Part shown: piece by piece, positions 37,286-45,444 of the stretch
How positions within the stretch are numbered: position 1 is the first letter of the stretch
How the letters are laid out: every line of letters starts with the position of its first letter
Assembly: GCA_001443495.1 (NCBI GenBank)
Contig: LDXR01000017.1
Location: forward strand, 1 to 64,000
Origin: a candidate division NC10 bacterium CSP1-5
GTDB lineage: Bacteria; Methylomirabilota; Methylomirabilia; Methylomirabilales; CSP1-5
Direction: 5' to 3'
Length of the DNA stretch: 64,000 nt
The notes under the pieces: model-generated
What the model was told of the DNA's origin: nothing
Seen by the model: the letters and a program-made list of their open reading frames with translations, nothing else
Database searches by the model: none
Made by a program: the position numbers and the translations under genes

Positions 37286-37314
37286 TTTACTTCCCCCCCC
37301 TGCAGTGGTATAAG
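37286..37314 (+). promoter_or_regulatory. sigma-70 promoter of the bamA-lpx block
   Basis: TTTACT (37286-37291), 17-bp spacer, TATAAG (37309-37314), predicted start about 55 nt before bamA. Confidence 0.55.
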
Positions 37315-37375
37315 TCGCGCGGTGTCTTGAGAGGCCGAGGGTCCATTTCCATCTTACAGGAGAGGTTGTCGATAG

Positions 37376-39655
37376 ATGGAGCGAACCCTACGGACGGTCT
37401 TTTTTTTGTCGTCTGCCTTCCTCTTGATCCAGACGTGTCCCACCGTTGCGTGGGGTCAGCAGGTACCCACGGTCAAAGAGATCAATATTCGAGGGAATCA
37501 GAAGGTCGAGTCTGATGCCATCCGTCAACGCATTCAGACGCGCGTTGGTGATCCTTTTTCGCCCGAGAAGATCCGTGGGGATGTCGAGCGCCTGTTCAAG
37601 ATGGGCTTCTTCGATGATGTCATGGTCGAGGCGGAGGAGCTGGAAGGAGGACTGCGCCTGATCTACGCGGTCACGGAGAAACCCAGCATTCGGTCGATTC
37701 GGATTGTCGGGGCCAAGGAGATTGAAGAAAAGGACGTTCGTGACCGCATCGACGTTGCCGCCGGGACGGTGTTCGACCCCCAAGCCCTCGGTCGGAATGC
37801 CGAAAAGATCCGGGCCCACTACGAAGGGGAGGGATTCTATGTCGCCCAGGTGGTGGGAAGGTCCGAGAAGGTCTCGGACCGGGAGGTGGACCTCGTCTTT
37901 GAGATCGAGGAGGGGGCGAAGTTTTACGTGAGGGACATTACCTTCGTGGGCAACAAGGGGCTCAGTGCCGGGACGATCAAAGGGGTGATGGCGACGAAGG
38001 AGCGGTTTTTCATTTGGTTTCTTCGGCCTGGGGTCCTCAAACGGCCGGACCTCGACCAAGACGTGGAGCGGATCAAGGCGCTGTATCTCGACCGAGGGTA
38101 TCTGCAGGTGAAGGTTGCAGAGCCGGAGATTCAGATCGATAAGGCGGCGAATCGCCTGGACATCATGTTCCGGATCGAGGAGGGCCTCCGGTTCCGCACG
38201 GGAACGGTCAGCGTGCAGGGAAGCACCATCTTCACTCCAGAGGAACTCGTGGCCAGCCTCAAACTGCCCCGGGAGGAGTTCTTCGGTCGCGATGTCCTCC
38301 GCAAGGACCTGCTGGCCCTGTCTGAAAAATATTCCGAGCTGGGATACGTCTTTGCAGATGTCGTTCCGGTCACCCGGGTACGAGCGGATGAGTCGGTTGT
38401 CGACGTAAACTTCGAGATTACCGAGGGGATAAAGGCCTATGTGGAGCGGATCGAGATTCGGGGGAATACGAAGACGCGTGACGGGGTGATCCGGAGACAT
38501 CTGGAGTTAGCCGAGGGGGATGTATACAACGGCAAGCTCCTTCGGGAAGCACGGACAGCACTGAGCCGCCTCGGGTACTTCGAATCGGTGGATGTCAAGA
38601 GCAGCCAAGGGTCTGCACCCGAGCAACTCGTGCTCGGAATCGACGTGAAGGAAAAGCCCACAGGTCGGTTGGGAGTCGGTGGGGGGTTCAGCACCTCCGG
38701 GGGAGCCATCGGGACTGTCTTCTTGACCGAGGATAATCTCTTCGGGCTCGGGAAGCGGATCCGTCTCGCGGCGCAGTTGGGGACCATCAGCAGTGGTCTG
38801 AACCTTCGGTACGATGATCCCTTCTTCTTGGACTCCGACTATTCCTTCAGCCTGGCTGCCTTCGACCGGACCTCGGACTTCGACGATTTTACCGAAGAGC
38901 GGCGCGGAGCCGAAATCGGATTTGGCCGTCGATTCTTCAAGTATAATTTCGTGAGTATCGGGTACCTGTATGAGGTGGTTGATATCTCTGACGTCAGCCC
39001 GACCGCCTCGAGTCTCATCAGAAATGAGCAGGGGACCTCGTCGACCAGCTCCATCAACCTCGGGCTGGTCCGAGACACGCGCGATAATCCCAGCAACCCC
39101 ACGAGGGGGTACCGCGTCAGCCTGAATAATGAGTGGGCGGGCGGCCCGCTGGGAGCGGACAACGATTTTTACAAGATCATTCTGGATGCCCGATATCACT
39201 TTCCCATTTTCGAAGACCAGGAGATCATTGGGTCGATCCGGGGGCGCGGTGGGTTCGTCGAGACCTACGGGGATACTGATCAAGTCCCGCTCCAGGAGCG
39301 GTTCTTCCTCGGAGGACCCACCAACTTTCGCGGGAGTGGTTTCCGGAAACTGAGCCCCCGGGACCCGGTGACCGGGGAGCGGGTCGGAGGGAACCAGTTT
39401 TACCTCTTCACCACGGAGGTAGGATTCCCCATCTTCAAGGAGTTTATCGATCTCCGGGGGGCCGTCTTTTTTGATGCCGCGCAAACCATGGGTCAGGACG
39501 AGGCGATCAACTTTGACCCGGAATATGCCTTTGGGTTTGGGCTGGGCCTGGTGACCCCCTTCGGCCCGGTCCGGGTCGACCTCGGATATAACCCCGATCC
39601 GCGCGCGGACAATGACAATTTTGTCATCCATTTCAACCTGGGACGCGTGTTCTAG
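37376..39655 (+). CDS. bamA: outer-membrane protein assembly factor BamA
   Basis: Core of the BAM complex that inserts beta-barrel proteins. 759 aa: signal peptide (about 1-28, FLLIQTCPTVAWGQQ), five POTRA repeats (about 30-350; EINIRGNQKVESDAIRQRI is the first), then a 16-strand Omp85 barrel ending in FVIHFNLGRVF. The Omp85 loop-6 motif is FRGSGF, close to the VRGF consensus. An AGGAGAGG site lies 10 bp before ATG 37376. First gene of the envelope block. Confidence 0.95.
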   Translation: MERTLRTVFFLSSAFLLIQTCPTVAWGQQVPTVKEINIRGNQKVESDAIRQRIQTRVGDPFSPEKIRGDVERLFKMGFFDDVMVEAEELEGGLRLIYAVTEKPSIRSIRIVGAKEIEEKDVRDRIDVAAGTVFDPQALGRNAEKIRAHYEGEGFYVAQVVGRSEKVSDREVDLVFEIEEGAKFYVRDITFVGNKGLSAGTIKGVMATKERFFIWFLRPGVLKRPDLDQDVERIKALYLDRGYLQVKVAEPEIQIDKAANRLDIMFRIEEGLRFRTGTVSVQGSTIFTPEELVASLKLPREEFFGRDVLRKDLLALSEKYSELGYVFADVVPVTRVRADESVVDVNFEITEGIKAYVERIEIRGNTKTRDGVIRRHLELAEGDVYNGKLLREARTALSRLGYFESVDVKSSQGSAPEQLVLGIDVKEKPTGRLGVGGGFSTSGGAIGTVFLTEDNLFGLGKRIRLAAQLGTISSGLNLRYDDPFFLDSDYSFSLAAFDRTSDFDDFTEERRGAEIGFGRRFFKYNFVSIGYLYEVVDISDVSPTASSLIRNEQGTSSTSSINLGLVRDTRDNPSNPTRGYRVSLNNEWAGGPLGADNDFYKIILDARYHFPIFEDQEIIGSIRGRGGFVETYGDTDQVPLQERFFLGGPTNFRGSGFRKLSPRDPVTGERVGGNQFYLFTTEVGFPIFKEFIDLRGAVFFDAAQTMGQDEAINFDPEYAFGFGLGLVTPFGPVRVDLGYNPDPRADNDNFVIHFNLGRVF

Positions 39656-39678
39656 GTGAAAGCTGGGAGGTGAAGGAA

Positions 39679-40218
39679 ATGCGAATGAGGCGGGGGACCT
39701 TGAGGGGACTGCCGCTGTTGGTGCTGGCCGCACTCGCCGTCGGAGTGGATGCGGCTCCGGTGGGTGCCCAGGCGGTCAAGATCGGTCTTGTAGACCTGCA
39801 GAGGGTCCTGTTGGAGTCCAAGAAGGGGAAGGACGCCCTGGCAAAGCTCAAGACCGACAGGGACGCGAAGCAGCGAGACCTTGATGCCCAAGAAAAGAAG
39901 GTCCGCCAGACGGAAACCGATTTCGAGAAGCAACGCTCCGTGCTGAGTGAAGACGCCAGGAGGGAGAAGGAGAAGGTGATGCAGAAGGCGCGGCGAGATC
40001 TGGCTCGGATCGTGGACGACCTGAATCGCGAGTTCGGCGAGCGCGAGCGAGATCTGCGAGAGCGGTTGGTCCGGGAGATTACCACCGTGGTGCGGGAATA
40101 CGGCAAGAAGAACGGGTACGTGCTGATCCTAGAGGTGCGGGCCGCGGGGGTGATGCACAGCAGTGAGGGGGCCGATATCAGCAAGGAAGTTATCGCCGTC
40201 TACGATGCCGGGAAATAA
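39679..40218 (+). CDS. skp: periplasmic chaperone Skp/OmpH family
   Basis: Holds unfolded outer-membrane proteins in transit to BamA. 179 aa with a signal peptide (LPLLVLAALAVGVDAAPVGAQA), then KIGLVDLQRVLLESKKGKDA and a long charged coiled-coil arm (about 50-125), ending in a beta strand region. ATG 39679 sits six bases after GGAGGTGA; GTG 39670 inside that site is less likely. lpxD, which often follows skp, is not present. Confidence 0.88.
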   Translation: MRMRRGTLRGLPLLVLAALAVGVDAAPVGAQAVKIGLVDLQRVLLESKKGKDALAKLKTDRDAKQRDLDAQEKKVRQTETDFEKQRSVLSEDARREKEKVMQKARRDLARIVDDLNREFGERERDLRERLVREITTVVREYGKKNGYVLILEVRAAGVMHSSEGADISKEVIAVYDAGK

Positions 40219-40374
40219 TTGATTGAGAGACCGCCGCACCGGCAGGGGCGGGGCTTCGCCGAGAGAATCCTCTTATTTGCTTGCTTCTCAAGCGCCTTCG
40301 TGATATGACAGCTCGGCTGTCTGGGCGCTGGGTCCGGGTGCGGTGGGGCCAGCGGCGATTATGAGGTCGGGGCG

Positions 40375-40833
40375 ATGGCAGAAGACGTCATGGACATCCC
40401 GGAGATTCAGAGGCACATTCCACACCGCTATCCCTTTCTGCTTGTGGATCGGATTCTGGAGGTCGAGAAGGGCCGCCGGATTGTGGGAGTCAAGAATGTG
40501 ACCATGAACGAGCCCTTTTTCGCCGGCCACTTCCCCGGGCGGCCTATCATGCCGGGAGTTCTTCTCATCGAGGGCATGGCACAGGTGGGAGGGGTCCTGT
40601 GGAGCAAGACGATCGATCTGCCTCGAGAGGACGTCTCCCGGTATTTCTATTTTGCCGCAATCGACAAGGTGAAGTTCCGCCGGCCGGTGTATCCCGGCGA
40701 CCAGGTGCGGTATGAGCTCCAGATCCTGCATCTCAAGAGTCGACTCTGCAAGATGCGGGGTCATGCCTATGTAGACGGCCAATTGGTGGTGGAAGCGGAA
40801 CTGCTCTCGATGCTCGTGGAGCACGAGCAGTGA
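40375..40833 (+). CDS. fabZ: 3-hydroxyacyl-ACP dehydratase FabZ
   Basis: Hot-dog-fold dehydratase of fatty-acid elongation; 152 aa. Seen: IPHRYPFLLVDRILE, and the catalytic His and Glu in FFAGHFPGRPIMPGVLLIEGMAQ. GVLLIEGMAQVGG is the central helix signature. The start is either ATG 40375 or ATG 40390 (MDIPEIQ). Its stop overlaps lpxA (GTGA), and coupling with lpxA balances phospholipid against lipid A synthesis in related bacteria. Confidence 0.96.
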   Translation: MAEDVMDIPEIQRHIPHRYPFLLVDRILEVEKGRRIVGVKNVTMNEPFFAGHFPGRPIMPGVLLIEGMAQVGGVLWSKTIDLPREDVSRYFYFAAIDKVKFRRPVYPGDQVRYELQILHLKSRLCKMRGHAYVDGQLVVEAELLSMLVEHEQ

Positions 40834-41663
40834 ACCTGCCGACTCGAAAAAAACGGGGCAGTCGAATTGCGTCTGGAAGGGACCCCTCGGTCCACCTCCA
40901 TCCGACGGCGATCGTGTCCCCGTCCGCCAAGATCGGGCCGGGGGTGATCGTGGGTCCCTACGCCGTCATTGGGGACCATGTGAGCATCGGGGAAGGGACT
41001 AGCGTCGGGTCCCACGTGATCGTCGATGGATGGACGGAGATCGGCCGGGGGTGTCGGATCTTTTCCCATGCCGTCCTCGGCACCGAGCCACAGGATCTCA
41101 AATTTCAGGGTGAGAAGAGCAGTCTGGTGATCGGCGATCACGTAGTCATCCGGGAGTTCACGACCATCCATCGCGGGACCGCGGGGGGCGGCGGCAAGAC
41201 GGTGATCGGCAATCATGTGTTGATCATGGCTTCCACGCATGTGGCCCATGATTGCATCCTGGGGGACGGAGCCATCCTCGCGACCGGTGCCGGACTGGGC
41301 GGTCATGTCGCCGTCGAGGAATCTGCGGTGATTGGAGGCCTCGTCGGTGTGCACCAGTTTTGCCGTATCGGGAAGTATGCCCTCGTCGGTGGCTGCTCGG
41401 CCGTGAGGCAAGATGTCATTCCTTTTTCCAAGGTCTCAGGGGACGGCCCGAAGCTGTACGGGCTCAACACCGTCGGTCTTCGCCGTCACAACCACCCGAA
41501 GGAGACGATCCGCAGTTTGCGGAAGGCCTACCGGCTCCTCTTCCAGTCCGGGCTCAATACCTCCCAGGCCGTCGCGCGCATCCAGGAGGAGATCTGGGAC
41601 TGCGTGGAGGTGCAGCACCTCGTCCAGTTCATCAAGACCTCGGAACGGGGCGTGGCCCGATGA
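40830..41663 (+). CDS. lpxA: UDP-N-acetylglucosamine O-acyltransferase (or acyl-ACP acyltransferase acting on the 3-amino sugar)
   Basis: First step of lipid A synthesis. 277 aa with an N-terminal extension of about 20 basic residues before the left-handed beta-helix hexapeptides (IVSPSAKIGPGVIVGPYAVIG). The catalytic His is in ASTHVAHDC (about residue 138). NTVGLRRHNHP and the C-terminal helices are typical. Whether the acceptor is the normal 3-OH sugar or the 3-amino sugar made by GnnA/GnnB in some bacteria cannot be read from sequence; an oxidoreductase two genes on makes the question relevant. GTG start overlaps the fabZ stop. Confidence 0.95.
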   Translation: MNLPTRKKRGSRIASGRDPSVHLHPTAIVSPSAKIGPGVIVGPYAVIGDHVSIGEGTSVGSHVIVDGWTEIGRGCRIFSHAVLGTEPQDLKFQGEKSSLVIGDHVVIREFTTIHRGTAGGGGKTVIGNHVLIMASTHVAHDCILGDGAILATGAGLGGHVAVEESAVIGGLVGVHQFCRIGKYALVGGCSAVRQDVIPFSKVSGDGPKLYGLNTVGLRRHNHPKETIRSLRKAYRLLFQSGLNTSQAVARIQEEIWDCVEVQHLVQFIKTSERGVAR

Positions 41664-41750
41664 GGGTCTCCTCACCATCGAGCCCCGAGGCGTCCTCTCC
41701 GTCCCGACGGCCTGCTGACCGGTGACCCCGAACAGCTGAGCAGGTGAGTT

Positions 41751-42551
41751 ATGTCTCGGATCGGGATCATTGCGGGCTCCGGTCCCCTTCCCCTCTTGGC
41801 CGCCCGTGAGGCCAAGGCGGCCGGGCGGATGGTGACCGTGGTCGCCATCCGCGAAGAGGCGGACCCCGCGGTCGAGGCGGTGGCGGATCGCCTCCACTGG
41901 GTCGGAGTCGGCCAACTGGGGGCGCTCATCCGGGCTCTGAAGCGCGATGGGGTGAGCGAGGCCATCATGGTCGGCAAGGTGCGGATGAGTCACCTCTTCA
42001 GCCAGGTCCGTCCGGATGTCCGGGGAGCGCTACTCTATCTCCGCCTGAAGGATCGCCGGGGCGATTCCATCATGGAAGCGGTAGCCCAGGAGCTCGAGCG
42101 CGCCGGGATCACCCTCCTCGAGTGTACCCGGTTTCTGGCTGGGGTCTTGGTCGAAAAGGGGGTCCTGACCCGGCGGGCTCCGACGGAGCGGGAATGGGAG
42201 GACATTCGATTCGGTCGGGAGGTCGCAAGCACCCTGGCGCACGTGAAGGTCGGGCAGACGGTGGTGGTAAAGCACGGCGCGGTCCTCGCGGTCGAAGCGG
42301 TCGAGGGGACCGACGCCGCGGTGCGGCGAGGGGGGGAGCTGGGACGGGAAGGGGTGGTGGTCGTCAAGGTGTGCCGGCCCCAGCACGATTTTCGGTTTGA
42401 TGTCCCCGTCATCGGCCCGATGACCATTGCGGTGCTGCGCGAGGTGCGAGGGACGGCGCTGGCGGTAGAGGCGAACCGCACCCTGCTCCTGGATCGGGAA
42501 CAGACCCTTGGTCTCGCGGATGAGGCCGGCATCGCGGTCGTGGCCGACTGA
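41751..42551 (+). CDS. lpxI: UDP-2,3-diacylglucosamine pyrophosphatase LpxI
   Basis: Hydrolyses UDP-2,3-diacylglucosamine to lipid X; replaces LpxH in many bacteria. 266 aa (DUF1009). Seen: IGIIAGSGPLPLLAAREAK, a middle section RRGDSIMEAVAQELERAGI, VVVKHGAVLAVEAVEGTDAA and the C-terminal FDVPVIGPMTIAVLREV. The position between lpxA and lpxB supports the call. Confidence 0.93.
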   Translation: MSRIGIIAGSGPLPLLAAREAKAAGRMVTVVAIREEADPAVEAVADRLHWVGVGQLGALIRALKRDGVSEAIMVGKVRMSHLFSQVRPDVRGALLYLRLKDRRGDSIMEAVAQELERAGITLLECTRFLAGVLVEKGVLTRRAPTEREWEDIRFGREVASTLAHVKVGQTVVVKHGAVLAVEAVEGTDAAVRRGGELGREGVVVVKVCRPQHDFRFDVPVIGPMTIAVLREVRGTALAVEANRTLLLDREQTLGLADEAGIAVVAD

Positions 42552-42553
42552 GA

Positions 42554-42585
42554 GGGTTCAGAGTTGAACTATGAACCCTGAACGA
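42554..42585. repeat. heptad repeat, site F (lpxI/oxidoreductase)
   Basis: GGGTTCA (42554-42560) faces TGAAC words at 42565, 42572 and 42579, 7 bp apart. The oxidoreductase ATG (42571) and its first codons (MNPER) lie inside the array. Confidence 0.75.
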
Positions 42586-43518
42586 AAGATACGGGTGGCG
42601 GTCATCGGGGTGGGGCATGTGGGTCAGCACCACGCCCGGATCTACCGGGAACTCCCTGGAGCCGAGCTGGTCGGCGTCGTCGACATCGATCGCGCTAAGC
42701 TCCAGGAGTTGAGCGAATCCCTGGGCGTGGCCGCATGTGAGGATTACCGGGATATGTTCGGCCGGGTGGACGCCGTCAGCGTCGCCGTCCCCACGGTTCT
42801 CCACGCCCCTATCGCCCGCGACTGTCTGGAGCGCGGCCTTGACGTCCTCGTCGAAAAGCCCCTGGCCGAAACCTTGGAAGAGGCGGAGGAACTCACGGAT
42901 CTGGCCAGGCGACGGGGACGGATTCTCCAGGTGGGCCATGTGGAGCGGTTTAACGGGGCGGTCCGCGCTCTTCAACGGATGGTCAAGGCGCCGGGTTTCA
43001 TTGAGTGTCATCGCCTCAGTCCCTTCCCGCAGCGTAGCACCGATGTGGACGTGATCCTCGATCTCATGATCCACGATATCGACATCATCCTCAGCCTGGT
43101 GAAGTCTCCGGTCACCCAGGTGCGCGCGGTCGGGGTGCCGGTCCTGACCGATCGCGTGGACATTGCCAATGCCAGGATTGAGTTCGCGTCAGGATGTGTG
43201 GCCAACGTGACCGCCAGCCGGGTGAGCGTTGAACGCGTCCGCAAGATCCGCGTCTTTCAGCCGGACACGTATATCTCCCTCGACTATGCGAGTCAAGAGA
43301 TCAGCCTCTACCGTCGCCTGCCGGGAAACCCTACGTTTCATCCCCCCCAGCCTCCCCGGATCGTCAGGGAGGAGGTGGTCGTCGAGAAAGAAGAACCCCT
43401 CCGCCTACAGCTCGCGAGCTACCTCAGGTCGGTCCGGGAGCGGACGCGGCCAGAGGTCTCGGGGGAAGAGGCGGTAGAGGCTCTCCGGGCCGCGTCCCAG
43501 ATCCTGGCCAAAATTTGA
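42571..43518 (+). CDS. Gfo/Idh/MocA family NAD(P)-dependent oxidoreductase in the lipid A cluster
   Basis: 315 aa. Rossmann nucleotide site VAVIGVGHVGQHHARIY at the N-terminus, the EKP motif in VLVEKPLAETLEEAEEL (about residue 93), and a C-terminal alpha/beta domain with DLMIHDIDIIL. In Acidithiobacillus and Leptospira an enzyme of this family, GnnA, lies between lpxA and lpxB and oxidises UDP-GlcNAc at C3 so that GnnB can make the 3-amino sugar. Position and family fit GnnA, but no aminotransferase (GnnB) is adjacent, so the substrate is open. The start lies in the heptad array. Confidence 0.8.
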   Translation: MNPERKIRVAVIGVGHVGQHHARIYRELPGAELVGVVDIDRAKLQELSESLGVAACEDYRDMFGRVDAVSVAVPTVLHAPIARDCLERGLDVLVEKPLAETLEEAEELTDLARRRGRILQVGHVERFNGAVRALQRMVKAPGFIECHRLSPFPQRSTDVDVILDLMIHDIDIILSLVKSPVTQVRAVGVPVLTDRVDIANARIEFASGCVANVTASRVSVERVRKIRVFQPDTYISLDYASQEISLYRRLPGNPTFHPPQPPRIVREEVVVEKEEPLRLQLASYLRSVRERTRPEVSGEEAVEALRAASQILAKI

Positions 43519-43520
43519 CA

Positions 43521-44678
43521 ATGAATAAGAAAATATTCATCGTGGCCGGGGAGGCCTCCGGAGACCTCCACGCCGCCGATCTCGCGCGGGCCCTCCTCTC
43601 CCTCGACCCGGAGGTCACCCTCTTGGGGATGGGGGGGGAACAGATGCGGCGGGCTGGTGTCACCCTTCACGTCGATGCCGGCGAGTTGGCCGCCGTCGGG
43701 ATCACCGAAGCACTCTCGGGCATTGTGGCGGTCCTGCGCGCCTTGGCACGGCTCCGGTCGGCCCTCGACGCGGAAAATCCCGCCCTCCTCCTCCTGATCG
43801 ACTTCCCCGATTTCAATTTTTGGTTGGCGCGGGCTTCCCGACGGAGGGGGATTCCGGTGCTGTACTATATCAGCCCGCAGGTCTGGGCCTGGCGCAAAGG
43901 GAGGATCCGGACGCTGAAGCGGCTGGTGAAAAAGATGCTGGTCATCTTCTCCTTTGAGGAGGTCCTGTATCGCCAGGCGGGGGTTCCCGTCACTTTTGTC
44001 GGCCACCCCATGCTGGACCGTCTGCGAGACATTCCGAGTCGAGAAGAGGCTCGTCGCCGCATGGGGTATGATCCTTCGGATCGGATCATTGGCCTCCTCC
44101 CGGGGAGCCGTGAGGGAGAGGTCCGACACCACCTCCCGGTTCTCAAAGCGGCCGCTGCCCAGATTGTTCAAGCTGAGCCCCCGGTCCGGTTTCTTCTGGG
44201 TGTGGCCGATTCACTCCCCCCGCGACTGGTCGAGACGCTCCTTCAGGGGAGTGATTTACCGATTCGACTGCTCCGAGGCCAGACGTACGAGATCATGCGA
44301 GCGGCAGACCTGGTGATCGCGGCATCGGGAACGGCGACACTCGAGGCAGGGCTTCTCGGGACCCCCATGGTCATCATCTATCGGGTCTCCCGTCTCACTT
44401 GGTGGGTGGGCAGGCTCTTGGTGGATGTTCCCGCCGTAGGGATGGTAAACTTAGTTGCAGGAAGGCGCGTGGTACCCGAGCTGCTGCAGTGGGACTGTAC
44501 CCCTGAGCGGGTGGCCAAGATCGCCCTGGAGCTCTTGCAGAGCCCTGAGGCCCTTGGGTCGATCCGTGAGGAGCTCCAGAAGATTCGGAGAAAGCTCGGA
44601 GAGGAGGGGGCCTCTCTTCGCGCAGCCCGGGAGGTCCTCAAGACGCTGTATGAGGTGGAGGCCAGGAGTCGGAGGTGA
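43521..44678 (+). CDS. lpxB: lipid A disaccharide synthase
   Basis: Joins lipid X and UDP-2,3-diacylglucosamine; GT19, peripheral membrane. 385 aa. Seen: IFIVAGEASGDLHAADLA at the N-terminus, PDFNFWLARASRRRGIPVLYYISPQVWAWR split across the middle, GHPMLDR, LLPGSREGEVRHHLPVL and the sugar-nucleotide region AASGTATLEAGLLGTPMVII. ATG 43521 is two bases after the previous stop; its own stop overlaps the next gene. Confidence 0.95.
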   Translation: MNKKIFIVAGEASGDLHAADLARALLSLDPEVTLLGMGGEQMRRAGVTLHVDAGELAAVGITEALSGIVAVLRALARLRSALDAENPALLLLIDFPDFNFWLARASRRRGIPVLYYISPQVWAWRKGRIRTLKRLVKKMLVIFSFEEVLYRQAGVPVTFVGHPMLDRLRDIPSREEARRRMGYDPSDRIIGLLPGSREGEVRHHLPVLKAAAAQIVQAEPPVRFLLGVADSLPPRLVETLLQGSDLPIRLLRGQTYEIMRAADLVIAASGTATLEAGLLGTPMVIIYRVSRLTWWVGRLLVDVPAVGMVNLVAGRRVVPELLQWDCTPERVAKIALELLQSPEALGSIREELQKIRRKLGEEGASLRAAREVLKTLYEVEARSRR

Positions 44679-45406
44679 AGCGAGCCTGGAAGGGTCTTCG
44701 GACCAATCCGGTTGTCATCGCCGTCCTCACCCGGCTGGTGGTGTTCCTGCTCGGGGGTCTCTTCCGGTCCCTGCGAATGAGCTATGTGGGGCGCGAGGTG
44801 CTCGACGAAATTATCCGCGCCGAGGGGAGACGGGTCATGGCAACTTTCTGGCATGGCCGGCTCCTCATGATGCCCTTTGCGTATCGTGAAGGTCCGTGGG
44901 CAATTATGGTGAGTCGACACCCGGATGCGGAGGTTATCAGCCGGGTGGCAGAGCGATTCGGCATTCAACCGGTACGGGGTTCGGCCCGCCGAGGCGGTGC
45001 CCGGGCCCTTCGCGGGATGGTGCGAGCCTCCCGAAGAGGGTATCATCTGGCGATCACCCCAGATGGGCCTCTCGGCCCGAGGGAGCAGGTGAAGACCGGA
45101 ACGATCGAGCTCGCCCGGCTGGCTGGGACCCCGATCATTCCGATGGCCTTTGCCGCGTCGCACGGAAGGTTCGAGCGCAGTTGGGACCGGCTTCTGATCC
45201 CGTATCCCTTTGGCCGGGGGGTGTTTGTGTACGGAGAACCGGTCGTGGTTTCTCCGACGGCCGGCCCCGAGGAGGTGGAGAAGGCGCGCGCCGTCCTCGA
45301 GGAGGGTCTTCGTCAGGTGACGGCGGTGGCTGATGCGTACTTCAAAGAATCAGCAGTCGGCCATCAGCCATCAGCCGTCGGCGCAAGATCCGAGAGGAGC
45401 CTTTGA
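44675..45406 (+). CDS. lysophospholipid acyltransferase family protein (DUF374)
   Basis: 243 aa, inner-membrane associated. Seen: N-terminal hydrophobic helix, ATFWHGRLLMMPF (His-x4-like acyltransferase box variant), VRGSARRGGARALRGMVRA and ITPDGPLGPREQVKTG, as in DUF374 proteins found in LPS clusters. It is probably a lipid A-related acyltransferase, but the substrate is unknown. The C-terminal tail from about residue 226 (SAVGHQPSAVGARSE) is translated from an intergenic heptad repeat, so the ancestral protein probably ended near YFKE. Confidence 0.8.
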   Translation: MKRAWKGLRTNPVVIAVLTRLVVFLLGGLFRSLRMSYVGREVLDEIIRAEGRRVMATFWHGRLLMMPFAYREGPWAIMVSRHPDAEVISRVAERFGIQPVRGSARRGGARALRGMVRASRRGYHLAITPDGPLGPREQVKTGTIELARLAGTPIIPMAFAASHGRFERSWDRLLIPYPFGRGVFVYGEPVVVSPTAGPEEVEKARAVLEEGLRQVTAVADAYFKESAVGHQPSAVGARSERSL

Positions 45407-45428
45407 TGCTGACTGCTGATCGCTGAAA
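45349..45428. repeat. heptad-periodic inverted repeat, site G (acyltransferase/waaA)
   Basis: The left arm is ATCAGCA, GTCGGCC, ATCAGCC, ATCAGCC, GTCGGCG (45349-45383), all within the acyltransferase frame. The facing arm has GCTGA at 45408, 45415 and 45422. ATCAGCAGTC is complementary to GACTGCTGAT (45411-45420). The arms flank the acyltransferase stop codon. Confidence 0.85.
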
Positions 45429-45444
45429 TCCGAGAGTGGATCTC

